This document shows positions 1 through 9,239 of a stretch of DNA of 64,000 bases, piece by piece. A program made the position numbers and the translations under genes. Origin of the DNA: Methylobacterium sp. J-067 (lineage in GTDB: Bacteria; Pseudomonadota; Alphaproteobacteria; Rhizobiales; Beijerinckiaceae); the NCBI RefSeq assembly GCF_022829465.1, contig NZ_JAKSXZ010000128.1, positions 1-64,000 of the forward strand, read 5' to 3'. Below the pieces are notes generated by a model. That model was given only the letters and a program-made list of their open reading frames with translations, was not told the DNA's origin and made no database searches. Each line of letters begins with the position of its first letter. The first letter of the stretch is position 1.

Positions 1-1263
1 GCTGCGCCCGCTCTCGCCGGCCGCCGCCGCCTCGATGGCCGCGTTCAGCGCGAGCAGATGCGTGCGCTCCGAGATGTCGTTGACGCTCTCGATGATCTCA
101 CCGATCGCCTGGGTCTTCTCCGAGACGCCGACGATGTTGCCGGCCACCGCCTCGGCCTGCTCGCGGATCGCGTCCATCGCCTGGGCGGTGTCGGAGACCG
201 CGCGCAGGCCCTGTCGCGAGGTCTTGGCCGTGGCCTGGGCGGTGGCGATGACCTCGCTTGCGCGTTTCGAGATCTGCGCGCCGGAATGGGTGATCTCGTC
301 CACCGTCGCGGCGGTCTCCTGCACGGCGGCGAACTGCTCCTCGACGGAGGCCGCCTGCTCCTGCGCCGAGGCGCGGATCTCGGCCGCCGCCGCGTTGAGG
401 TCGGCGGTCGCCGCCCGGTTCGTGCGGGCGAGGTCCGACAGGCTCTCGACCATGCCGTCGAGGGTGCGCCCGAGGCGGGCGATCTCGTCCTGCCCGCCGA
501 GGCGCAGGCGCCCGGTGAGATCGCCGTCGCCGACCTTGCCGACGAAGGCCATCACGGTGTTCAGCGGCCGCACCACGGCGCGGGTGACGAGGTAGGTCAC
601 GAGGAAGGCGAGCAGCACCGCCGCCAGCAGCGTGAAGGTGATCGACAGGCGCGAGCGCTCGTAGATCTCCGTCGCCACCCGCTGGCCCACCGCGACGCTC
701 TCGTCGAGGGAGGCGCGGGCACGCTCCACCGCCGCCGTGGTCGCCGCGTATTGCCGGCCGAGTTCCTCGTTGCCGTCCTCGACCGCCTGGATGTTGCCGT
801 CGACCGCCGCCTGGATCTGCCGCTCGCCGCTGTCGCGGTAGCGGCGGAACGTGTCGCTCGCCAGGGCCAGGGCGGCCTGCAGCTTCTCGAAGGTGGCGGC
901 GCGGTCGGACGAGATGGCGGCCTTCCGGAACTCCGCGGCCTCGCGCGACAAATCGCCGAACAGCGTGTCGGAGGACGCGCTGTTCTTGCGCCACTGCGTG
1001 AGGATATCCGCCTCGCGCGCCTGCCGCCCCTGCGCCTTCAGGAGCGAGGCGATCACCGCGTCCCGCCGGAGCACGCCGAGGTCGCGGGTCTGGTTCCCGA
1101 GCTCGTCGAGCTGGCGCATGATCAGCAGGTCGCGCGCGACGATGCGGTCCGTCGTCTCGCGCACGGCGCCGACCTGCCCGATGGCGTAGAGGCCCAGCGC
1201 CACCAGCACGGCCGTGACGGCGAAGAAGCCGAGGAGGATGCGTCGTCCGATCGAGATGGTCAG
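1..1263 (-). CDS. Methyl-accepting chemotaxis protein, partial (C-terminus beyond left edge)
   Basis: Transmembrane chemoreceptor that should signal through CheW proteins to a CheA-type kinase. Seen: a first membrane segment at about residues 6-27, a periplasmic helical region to about 200 (four-helix-bundle type), a second membrane segment near 205-229, a HAMP segment after it, then a long coiled signalling domain ending at the hairpin tip (motif LLALNAAIEAA) when the window stops. No ATG or GTG lies at the expected N-terminus. The reading frame is closed upstream by a TGA, and the best start is a CTG at 1261-1263 with GGAG eight bases upstream. It is the last visible gene of the cheW-cheR-cheW-mcp operon; cheA and cheB genes probably follow outside the window. 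Confidence 0.9.
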   Translation of the reverse strand, partial: MTISIGRRILLGFFAVTAVLVALGLYAIGQVGAVRETTDRIVARDLLIMRQLDELGNQTRDLGVLRRDAVIASLLKAQGRQAREADILTQWRKNSASSDTLFGDLSREAAEFRKAAISSDRAATFEKLQAALALASDTFRRYRDSGERQIQAAVDGNIQAVEDGNEELGRQYAATTAAVERARASLDESVAVGQRVATEIYERSRLSITFTLLAAVLLAFLVTYLVTRAVVRPLNTVMAFVGKVGDGDLTGRLRLGGQDEIARLGRTLDGMVESLSDLARTNRAATADLNAAAAEIRASAQEQAASVEEQFAAVQETAATVDEITHSGAQISKRASEVIATAQATAKTSRQGLRAVSDTAQAMDAIREQAEAVAGNIVGVSEKTQAIGEIIESVNDISERTHLLALNAAIEAAAAGESGRS

Positions 1264-1288
1264 GGCCGGGCTCCGGAAGGTCAGAGGG

Positions 1289-1822
1289 TCAGGCGATCAC
1301 CCGTCGCAGCACCTGCGCCGGGTCGATGATGGTGAAGTCCGGGCTGCCCTCGGCGGCCGGGACATAGGCGGAAGCGGAGCCGTTTCCCAGGGGGCCGTCC
1401 TCGCCCTCGGGCTGGGCGCCGTCCTGCACGGCGCGCACGATGGCGAGCGCCCGCCCGACGCTGAGGGCGACGGGCGGCTCCCGGCGCAGGACCACGAGGT
1501 GGTCGCGGGTGCCGTCCGACGCGTCAGGCCGCCCCAGGGCGCGGGCGAGGCCGATCACCGGCACGATCCGTCCCGACAGGGCGACGTAGCCCGAGAGGGC
1601 GGGGGCCGTCCCCGGCACGGGGGTGCAGGGGCGGCCGGGCAGGACCTGCGCCACGCTGGCGAGGGGCAGGCCGATCCGGTCGTCGCCGCAGGTGCAGACG
1701 AGATACGGGAAGGTCGCCCGCTCCGGCGCGGCGGCGCCCTCCGCGCGGCGGGCGAGGGCGAGGGTGCGCGCGGCCTTGATGTCCCGGATGCGGGTGGAAT
1801 CGCGCTCCGTCGCGTTGCGCAT
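1289..1822 (-). CDS. cheW: CheW-like chemosensory coupling protein
   Basis: CheW-domain scaffold of 177 residues expected to couple the receptor to a CheA kinase at the inner membrane. The core CheW fold is visible from about residue 38 (FPYLVCTCGDDRIGLPL) through the conserved GYVALSGRIVPVIGL stretch near 78-92 to the C-terminal DPAQVLRR. The N-terminal 35 residues are a charged extension. Its ATG lies 2 bases after the cheR stop, indicating translational coupling, and its stop is 25 bases before the MCP start. Two CheW proteins flanking a CheR with TPRs is the arrangement of Wsp (WspB-WspC-WspD) systems. Which CheW pairs with which partner cannot be read from sequence. Confidence 0.88.
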   Translation of the reverse strand: MRNATERDSTRIRDIKAARTLALARRAEGAAAPERATFPYLVCTCGDDRIGLPLASVAQVLPGRPCTPVPGTAPALSGYVALSGRIVPVIGLARALGRPDASDGTRDHLVVLRREPPVALSVGRALAIVRAVQDGAQPEGEDGPLGNGSASAYVPAAEGSPDFTIIDPAQVLRRVIA

Positions 1823-1824
1823 GG

Positions 1825-3300
1825 TCAGGCCCGCCCCCGCATCGTCTCAAAGCTCCGGCCCAGCGCGGCGGAGACGCCGGCCGCGACGTCACGCGCCAGC
1901 GCCCCGTCGCCTTCCGGCAGCACCGTGTCGGGGGGAAGGGATTGGCTGAGGGCGAAGGCGTTGTCGAGGGCCCTGACCGCCTCGACCCGGCGGCCGAGGC
2001 CGAGGAGCAGCAGGCCGAGATGGTAATGGGCCATCACGAAGTGGCGGTCGAGGTAGAGCGCCGCCCGCAGCGCCCGCTCCGCTTCCGCCTCCCGCCCGAG
2101 GCTCACGGCCACGAGCCCCTCGTAGAAGCGCAGGCCCGCATGGGTCGGGTCCGCGTCGAGGGCCTGCCGCAGGACCCGCCACGCCGCGCCGGTCTCGCCG
2201 GCATCGGCGAGCATCCGCACGCGGTCGAGGGGGGCGGCGTCCTCGTTCCCCTCTTCGGTCTCTCCCTCAACCTCATCCTGAGGTGTTGCGTCAGCGGCCT
2301 CGAAGGAGGGCTCCAGGATTGGCTTTGAGACCTCGACCACCCTTTCGACGCTCGCCAGGACGGGCAGTTCGGGAAGCATGAACGGCACGGGAAGCACCGG
2401 CTCGGGAGAAGAACATCCCCCCGGCCGGTAGGCGACGGTGCCCGGCAGGCTGACCGGATCGAGAAAGGCCGAGAAGGTCGGGTTCGGCTCGGCATGGCCC
2501 AGCAAGAGCCAGCCCTCCGGCCGCAGCCGCCGGCCGAGGCCGTGGACCACGCGGGTGACGGTGGCCGCGTCGAAATAGATGAGCACGTTGCGGCAGAGGA
2601 TGAGGTCGTAGCCCTCCTCCCCGCCACCCGGAGGCTCTGCGACCTTGAGCAGGTTGCCCTGCGCGAACCGGACCATCGCCCGGAACTCGGGCCGCAGGGC
2701 GAACCCGCCCTCGCGGCGGACGCCCGGCTGCGGCGGCAGGTGCGTGAAGTAGCGCAGGCGCTCCTCCGGCGGCATCGTCCGCAGGGCCCAGCGCCCGTAT
2801 TCGGCCGCCCGCGCGGTGGCGATGGCCTCCGCGCTGATGTCGGTGCCGAGGATCGTCACCCGCCATTCGGGCAGCGCCTCGCCCAGGATCTCACGCACGA
2901 GGATCGCCAGGGAATAGGGCTCGGCCCCCGTGGAGCAGCCCGCGCTCCAGATCCGCAGCCGCTTCTCCGACCGGCGGGAGGCGACGAGATCGGGCAGGAT
3001 CGTGCCGCGCAGGGCAGTAAACTGCTCGCTGTAGCGGAAGAAGAACGTCTCCCCGATGGTGATCTCGGCTTCGAGCCGCGCCCATTCCGCCTCGCCCTGG
3101 GTCGGCTCGTCGAGGAGGGCGGCGAAGCCCGCGAGATCGGGCGCCCCCGTCGCCCGCATCCGGCGGTACAGGCGCTCCAGCAGCAGGTCGTCCTTGTCGC
3201 TGTAATAGGCGTGGCCGGTACGCGCGATGATCCGCGCCTTGAGCGCCGCGTAGGCGGGCTCGACGGCGGGGTCGGGTCGGGGCTTGCCCGGCCGGCGCAT
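1825..3300 (-). CDS. CheR-type receptor methyltransferase with C-terminal TPR repeats (WspC-like)
   Basis: S-adenosylmethionine-dependent glutamate methyltransferase that methylates chemoreceptors. The 491-residue protein has a CheR N-terminal helical domain (about 18-75), the catalytic Rossmann domain (about 85-290) with SAM motif GCSTGAEPYSLAI at 121-133 and the conserved DLILCRNVLIYF stretch, an acidic linker, and tetratricopeptide-like repeats at about 355-470 (for example GREAEAERALRAALYLDRHF). A TPR tail is typical of WspC and related CheR proteins in alternative cellular function (ACF) clusters and is absent from the short flagellar-type CheR. The gene is flanked by cheW genes with gaps of 2 and 6 bases, so all are cotranscribed. 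Confidence 0.93.
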   Translation of the reverse strand: MRRPGKPRPDPAVEPAYAALKARIIARTGHAYYSDKDDLLLERLYRRMRATGAPDLAGFAALLDEPTQGEAEWARLEAEITIGETFFFRYSEQFTALRGTILPDLVASRRSEKRLRIWSAGCSTGAEPYSLAILVREILGEALPEWRVTILGTDISAEAIATARAAEYGRWALRTMPPEERLRYFTHLPPQPGVRREGGFALRPEFRAMVRFAQGNLLKVAEPPGGGEEGYDLILCRNVLIYFDAATVTRVVHGLGRRLRPEGWLLLGHAEPNPTFSAFLDPVSLPGTVAYRPGGCSSPEPVLPVPFMLPELPVLASVERVVEVSKPILEPSFEAADATPQDEVEGETEEGNEDAAPLDRVRMLADAGETGAAWRVLRQALDADPTHAGLRFYEGLVAVSLGREAEAERALRAALYLDRHFVMAHYHLGLLLLGLGRRVEAVRALDNAFALSQSLPPDTVLPEGDGALARDVAAGVSAALGRSFETMRGRA

Positions 3301-3306
3301 CCGGGG

Positions 3307-3807
3307 TCAGGCCGATGCGGGATCGGGCAGGGCGGACAGGCGCGCGGCGGCGGCACGGGCCAGCCCCTCGACGCGCGCACGCTCGGCATGGGTGAGAAGG
3401 CGCTCGGGGTCGAGGGCGGGCACGAGGCGGTCCTTGATGACGAGGCCTGATGCGACGCAACCGTTCAGACTCGCCTCCGGATCCGCCGCGCGGTGCGCGT
3501 CGGGCGTCACGGTCTTGAGATCCGCCACCCGGTCCACGAGCCACGCGAGGGAGCGGTCGCGGGCCAGGATCAGATGGGCATAGAGTCCTGGCCCGGCCGA
3601 GGCGTCGCGCAGGCCGAGCAGCGCGGCGAGGTCGAGCACCGGCACGGGGCGCCCGCCGAGGTTCACGAGGCCGAGCAGCCAGCCGCCGGAGGCCGGCGCA
3701 ACCTGCAATTCCGGCAGGGGCAGCACCTCCGCAACGGCCTCGCGGGGGAGGGCGCAGGCCGTTCCGGCCACGTCCAGGATCAGATAGGCCGTCGATTCGC
3801 CCGCCAC
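3307..3807 (-). CDS. cheW: CheW-like chemosensory coupling protein (first gene of the operon)
   Basis: Small CheW-domain protein of 166 residues. I chose the GTG at 3805-3807 because GGGAGG lies five bases upstream and the CheW fold starts immediately (STAYLILDVAGTACALP). A possible upstream extension to 3933 reads like non-coding sequence. Conserved CheW features are the LLGLVNLGGRPVPVLDL core near the middle and the C-terminal LDPERLL segment. It begins the minus-strand chemosensory operon and should tether receptors to the CheA kinase. The promoter probably lies in 3808-3971, shared divergently with the Met/His-rich peptide gene. Confidence 0.9.
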   Translation of the reverse strand: MAGESTAYLILDVAGTACALPREAVAEVLPLPELQVAPASGGWLLGLVNLGGRPVPVLDLAALLGLRDASAGPGLYAHLILARDRSLAWLVDRVADLKTVTPDAHRAADPEASLNGCVASGLVIKDRLVPALDPERLLTHAERARVEGLARAAAARLSALPDPASA

Positions 3808-3971
3808 GTCAGCCTCCCGAGACGGCTCAGGGTAAGCCGACGTTCTCGATCGGTCATTGCCCACCGAAAATGTCTTAACTGCGGAACCATGTCCTCGTTG
3901 ACGGCTTTGGCGAGGCGCGGCGACGCTGTTCATGCGAGGGGCGAGCGCTCGCAGATGGAAGGACTACACCC

Positions 3972-4244
3972 ATGAGGAGCATTCTGCTCGGCGCCGCGGC
4001 GCTCACCCTGATCGCCGGCTCGGCCTTCGCCCAGGGCGGCTCGCCCTACAACACGTCCGGCGCGCAGGCCGGTGGCCCCCGTGGCGGCATGGAGCGCCGC
4101 ATGGGCGATGCCCCGATGACGGGCGCCCCGATGGCCGGTGCCCCGATGGCGGAAGGCCGCCCGATGATGAAGCGTCACCGGATGCACAAGCGCATGCACC
4201 ACCGCAAGATGCATCACCGCAAGATGATGCGCCACGGCATGTAA
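3972..4244 (+). CDS. Small secreted Met/His-rich protein
   Basis: A 90-residue protein with a clear Sec signal peptide (MRSILLGAAALTLIAGSAFA, cleavage after residue 20). The mature part is very rich in Met, His, Arg and Gly, with short repeats: MTGAPMAGAPMA near residues 48-60 and two copies of HHRKM at the end. Function is unknown. Met/His clusters often bind copper or other soft metals in periplasmic proteins, so metal binding is a reasonable inference and nothing more. The gene stands alone between the chemosensory operon and glpR and is followed by a strong intrinsic terminator. Confidence 0.75.
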   Translation: MRSILLGAAALTLIAGSAFAQGGSPYNTSGAQAGGPRGGMERRMGDAPMTGAPMAGAPMAEGRPMMKRHRMHKRMHHRKMHHRKMMRHGM

Positions 4245-4252
4245 GCCGATCA

Positions 4253-4278
4253 GGCCCGCGCCTCGCGGGCCTTTTTTT
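4253..4278 (+). terminator. Rho-independent terminator
   Basis: A perfect 8-bp stem (GGCCCGCG at 4253-4260 with CGCGGGCC at 4264-4271), a 3-base loop and seven T residues at 4272-4278. It ends the transcript of the Met/His-rich peptide and insulates it from glpR. Confidence 0.9.
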
Positions 4279-4326
4279 CGCGCAGAGCCTCCCGGACGGC
4301 GCGTTTGCGCGCCCGCGCGACACCGT

Positions 4327-4346
4327 TATGTTGCGAAGCGAAAACG
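4327..4346. promoter_or_regulatory. Candidate GlpR operator upstream of glpR
   Basis: The sequence TATGTTGCGAAGCGAAAACG agrees at about 12 of 20 positions with the E. coli GlpR consensus (TATGTTCGATAACGAACATA). The stretch at 4331-4345 read on the minus strand (GTTTTCGCTTCGCAA) also shares nine bases with the palindrome before glpD. It lies 19 bases before the glpR start, where binding would give autorepression. Inference from pattern only. Confidence 0.45.
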
Positions 4347-4365
4347 AGCCGGGCGGGAGGAATCG

Positions 4366-5163
4366 ATGGCGCAACTGGTGGAGCACCGGGGCGAGGGCGG
4401 CGTCGAGGCGCGGCGCGAGGCCATCGTCACCGCCGTGCGCCAGCGCGGCTTCATGACCATCGAGGCCCTGGCCGGGCAGTTCGGCGTCACCGTCCAGACG
4501 ATCCGCCGCGATCTCAACGAACTCAGCGCCGAGGGCCGCCTGGAACGCTACCGGGGCGGCGGCGGCCTGCCCTCCAGCGTCGAGAACATCGACTACGCCG
4601 ACAGGCGGGTGACGCTGCTCGCGGAGAAGACGCGCATCGGCCGCCTCGCCGCGAGCCGGATCCCGTCGCACTGTTCGGTCTTCGTCAACATCGGCACCAC
4701 GCCGGAGGCGGTCGCCCGCGAGTTGACCCGCCACGACGACCTCAGCGTCATCACCAACAACCTGCACGTCGCGTTGTCGCTGGCCGACGCCACCGCCTTC
4801 CGCATCGTCGTGGCCGGGGGAACCGTGCGCAACCGCGACGGCGCCGTGCTTGGGCAGTTGACCAGCGACACGCTGGGCCAGTTCCGGGTGGACGTGGCCG
4901 TGATCGGCATCAGCGGCATCGACGCGGACGGGGCGCTGCTCGATTACGATTACGAGGAGGTCCGCGCCACGCAGGCAATCCTGGCCCATGCCAAGCGCAC
5001 CTTCCTCGTGGCCGACCACACCAAGTTCACCCGCCGCCCGATGGTGCAGGCGGGCCATCTCTCGCAGATCGACACGTTCTTCACCGACAGGCCGCCCCCG
5101 CCCGGCATCGCCGCCATGATGGAGCGCGACGGCGTGACCCTGGCCGTCGCCGATGAGCCGTAA
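4366..5163 (+). CDS. glpR: DeoR-family transcriptional repressor of glycerol metabolism
   Basis: A 265-residue DeoR/GlpR-type regulator. The N-terminal winged helix-turn-helix (about 15-70) carries the family signature GVTVQTIRRDLNELSAEGRL. The C-terminal sugar-phosphate sensing domain (about 85-245) contains NIGTTPEAVAREL and the late DHTKF motif. In GlpR proteins the inducer is glycerol-3-phosphate. A strong ribosome-binding site (GGGAGG) precedes the ATG. It heads the glpR-glpD-glpK-glpF cluster, 74 bases before glpD, which makes control of this glycerol regulon the natural assignment. Confidence 0.93.
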   Translation: MAQLVEHRGEGGVEARREAIVTAVRQRGFMTIEALAGQFGVTVQTIRRDLNELSAEGRLERYRGGGGLPSSVENIDYADRRVTLLAEKTRIGRLAASRIPSHCSVFVNIGTTPEAVARELTRHDDLSVITNNLHVALSLADATAFRIVVAGGTVRNRDGAVLGQLTSDTLGQFRVDVAVIGISGIDADGALLDYDYEEVRATQAILAHAKRTFLVADHTKFTRRPMVQAGHLSQIDTFFTDRPPPPGIAAMMERDGVTLAVADEP

Positions 5164-5197
5164 CGAACATTCAATTTTCGCTTGCGAAAATTTGAAT
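5153..5197. promoter_or_regulatory. Candidate GlpR operator region upstream of glpD
   Basis: Two overlapping signals. TAACGAACAT at 5161-5170 is an exact match to one half of the E. coli GlpR operator, and the 18 bases from 5153 match its core at about 13 positions. Immediately downstream, TTTTCGCTTGCGAAAA at 5175-5190 is a palindrome with 7-bp arms, extended by ATTCAA/TTGAAT to 5169-5197. It sits 40-85 bases before the glpD start, well placed for repression. It also overlaps the last bases of glpR. Confidence 0.55.
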
Positions 5198-5237
5198 CGG
5201 GATTAGGATCGCCGGCAACGAACAAGCGGAGGAACCC

Positions 5238-6770
5238 ATGGCGACCGCCTCGCCCCCACGCGGAGAGCCTGACGTCTACGATCTCCTCGTCGTCGGCGGT
5301 GGGATCAACGGCACCGGCATCGCCCGGGATGCGGCCGGTCGAGGCCTGTCGGTCCTGCTCGCGGAGCGGGGCGATCTGGCCGGGTCCACCTCCTCGTCCT
5401 CGACGAAGCTGATCCACGGCGGCCTGCGCTACCTCGAATATTACGAGTTCCGCCTCGTCCGCGAGGCCCTGGCCGAGCGGGAGCGCCTGCTGCGCCTCGC
5501 CCCCCACGTCATCTGGCCGCTGCGCTTCGTGCTGCCCCACGACAAGGGCCTGCGCCCCGCGTGGCTGCTGCGGATGGGCCTGTTCCTCTACGATCACCTG
5601 GCGCGGTTACGAACGCTGCCGGGTTCGGAATCGGTCGATCTGCACCGCTCGCCCGTCGGGCGCCCGCTGCAGGACCGCCTGACCAAGGGCTTCCTCTATT
5701 CGGATTGCTGGGTCGAGGACAGCCGCCTCGTCGTGCTGAACGCCATGGACGCGCAGACGCGCGGCGCCACGATCCTGACCCGCACCGGCGTCGCGTCGGC
5801 GCGGCGCGAGGGCGACCTCTGGGTGGCGCGGCTGCACGACGAGCGCAGCGGGACCGACCGCACCGTGCGCGCCAAGGCGGTGGTGAACGCCGCTGGCCCC
5901 TGGGTGAGCAAGACGCTCGGCGGCACGCTGGGCATCAACTCCCGCGCCGCCGTGCGACTCATCAAGGGCAGCCACATCGTGGTGCGCAAGCTGTTCGAAG
6001 GCGATCAGGCCTACATCCTGCAGCAGCCCGACAAGCGCATCATCTTCGCCATCCCCTACGAGCGGGACTTCACGCTCATCGGCACCACCGACGTGCCCTA
6101 TGACGGCGAGCCCGGCCCGGTCTCGATCTCGGGAGAGGAGACCGACTACCTCTGCTCCTGCATCAACCGCTCGTTCAAGACGGCGATCGGCCCGTCGGAC
6201 GTAGTGTGGAGCTATTCGGGCGTGCGCCCCCTCTACGACGACGCGGCGGAGAACGCCTCGGCCGTCACGCGGGACTACGTGCTCGATGTCGAGGATGCGG
6301 GCGGGCGCCTGCCGGTGCTCTCGGTGTTCGGCGGCAAGATCACGACCTATCGCCGCCTCGCGGAGCACGCGCTGGAGAAGCTGGCGCCGTACTTCCCCGG
6401 CCTGAAGCCGGCCTGGACGGGGGAGGGCGTCCTCCCCGGCGGCGACATGCCCGACGCCGACTTCGACACCTTCCTCGTCGATCTGAAGCGGCGCCGTCCC
6501 TTCCTGCCGGACGAGCTGGCCCGGCGCCTCGCCCGCGCCTACGGCACGAAGGTCGAGATCCTGCTCGGCCATGCGACCACGATGGCCGACCTCGGCGAAG
6601 CCTTCGACGGCGGCCTCACGGCGGCGGAGGTCGATTACCTGCGCGACCACGAATGGGCGGTGAGCGCCGAGGACATCCTGTGGCGCCGCTCGAAGCTCGG
6701 CCTGCGCACGAGCCCCGAGAGCGCGGCGCGGCTCTCCACCTATCTCGACCGCCACGCCGTGGCGGCCTGA
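5238..6770 (+). CDS. glpD: Glycerol-3-phosphate dehydrogenase (FAD, quinone-linked)
   Basis: Membrane-associated flavoprotein that oxidises sn-glycerol-3-phosphate to dihydroxyacetone phosphate and passes electrons to ubiquinone. The 510-residue length is normal for aerobic GlpD. The FAD-binding GGGING motif is at residues 20-25, followed by the family hallmark TSSSSTKLIHGGLRYLEYYE. Later signatures are GPWVS, RGSH-type IKGSHIVV, and VWSYSGVRPLYDD. The C-terminal DAO_C domain includes EWAVSAEDILWRRSKLGL. A ribosome-binding site GCGGAGGA precedes the ATG. It is the second gene of the glp cluster. Confidence 0.97.
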   Translation: MATASPPRGEPDVYDLLVVGGGINGTGIARDAAGRGLSVLLAERGDLAGSTSSSSTKLIHGGLRYLEYYEFRLVREALAERERLLRLAPHVIWPLRFVLPHDKGLRPAWLLRMGLFLYDHLARLRTLPGSESVDLHRSPVGRPLQDRLTKGFLYSDCWVEDSRLVVLNAMDAQTRGATILTRTGVASARREGDLWVARLHDERSGTDRTVRAKAVVNAAGPWVSKTLGGTLGINSRAAVRLIKGSHIVVRKLFEGDQAYILQQPDKRIIFAIPYERDFTLIGTTDVPYDGEPGPVSISGEETDYLCSCINRSFKTAIGPSDVVWSYSGVRPLYDDAAENASAVTRDYVLDVEDAGGRLPVLSVFGGKITTYRRLAEHALEKLAPYFPGLKPAWTGEGVLPGGDMPDADFDTFLVDLKRRRPFLPDELARRLARAYGTKVEILLGHATTMADLGEAFDGGLTAAEVDYLRDHEWAVSAEDILWRRSKLGLRTSPESAARLSTYLDRHAVAA

Positions 6771-6833
6771 CCGCACACATCCCACGACCCCGAACCGGCC
6801 TCAGACCGGAGGGGACCGACCAAGGAGGAAACG

Positions 6834-8339
<1,506 letters not shown>

Positions 8340-8386
8340 TCGGCCGCCGAACCAGAACAAGACTGCAACTACGGGGAGAATACGTC

Positions 8387-9118
8387 ATGGCATCGCCGTT
8401 CCTGGGCGAGATGCTGGGCACGATGACGCTCATCGTGCTCGGCGACGGTGTGGTGGCGGGGGCGCTGCTGAAGCGCTCCAAGGGCGAGGCGATGGGCTGG
8501 ATCGGCATCACCGCCGGCTGGGCCTTCGCGGTGCTCGCCGGGGTGTTCGTGGCGAACGCCACCGGCAGTGCCGACGCCCATATCAACCCGGCGGTGACAC
8601 TCGGCGGGGCGATCAGCACGGGCGATTATACGAAGCTCGCAATCTACCTGCCGGCGCAGTTCCTCGGGGCCTTCCTCGGCGCGGTCCTGGTGTGGCTGCA
8701 TTACCTGCCGCACTGGGCGGAGACGCCGGAGGCCGACCTGAAGCTCGCCGTGTTCTGCACCGGCCCGGCGATCCGCAACGCGCCGGCCAACATGATCTCT
8801 GAGATCGTGGGCACCTTCTTCCTCGTCCTCACCATCGCCGCCCTGGTGGCGAGCACCTCCGGCAATGCCGGCGCCTTCCCGCGCGGCGTCGCCCCCTACC
8901 TCGTGGCGATGCTCGTGTGGGGCATCGGCCTCTCGCTCGGCGGCACCACCGGCTACGCCATCAACCCCGCCCGCGACCTCGGGCCCCGCATCGCCCACGC
9001 CGTGCTCCCCATCGCGGGCAAGGGCTCGTCCGATTGGGGCTACGCGCCGATCCCCGTGGCGGGGCCGGCCATCGGGGCGATCCTGGCGGGATTGTTCGTG
9101 CGGCTGCTTGGGATCTAA
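8387..9118 (+). CDS. glpF: Glycerol uptake facilitator (aquaglyceroporin)
   Basis: Six-helix MIP-family channel for passive glycerol entry across the inner membrane. The 243-residue protein has both pore half-helices: NPA at 67-69 (HINPAVT) and NPA at 193-195 followed by RD (NPARDLGP). The Asp after the second NPA-Arg is the residue that separates glycerol facilitators from water-only aquaporins. The start is the ATG with GGGGAGAA just upstream; an in-frame extension into glpK is rejected. Last gene of the glp cluster, followed by an AT-rich gap of about 120 bases. Confidence 0.95.
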   Translation: MASPFLGEMLGTMTLIVLGDGVVAGALLKRSKGEAMGWIGITAGWAFAVLAGVFVANATGSADAHINPAVTLGGAISTGDYTKLAIYLPAQFLGAFLGAVLVWLHYLPHWAETPEADLKLAVFCTGPAIRNAPANMISEIVGTFFLVLTIAALVASTSGNAGAFPRGVAPYLVAMLVWGIGLSLGGTTGYAINPARDLGPRIAHAVLPIAGKGSSDWGYAPIPVAGPAIGAILAGLFVRLLGI

Positions 9119-9239
9119 CAGAGAGGCAATACAATCTCGAATAGATCTTCTGTTTTATATTCAATCTTAACGCAGTAGATGGCGGAATACGGAAGTTCTA
9201 TAAGCGTCGCATTGCATCAATAGCGATGAGACGGGCGGC

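Noticed and set aside
4003..5058. Long minus-strand frame opposite glpR
   Set aside because: A mirror of the GC-rich third positions of glpR, with no domain or start signal.
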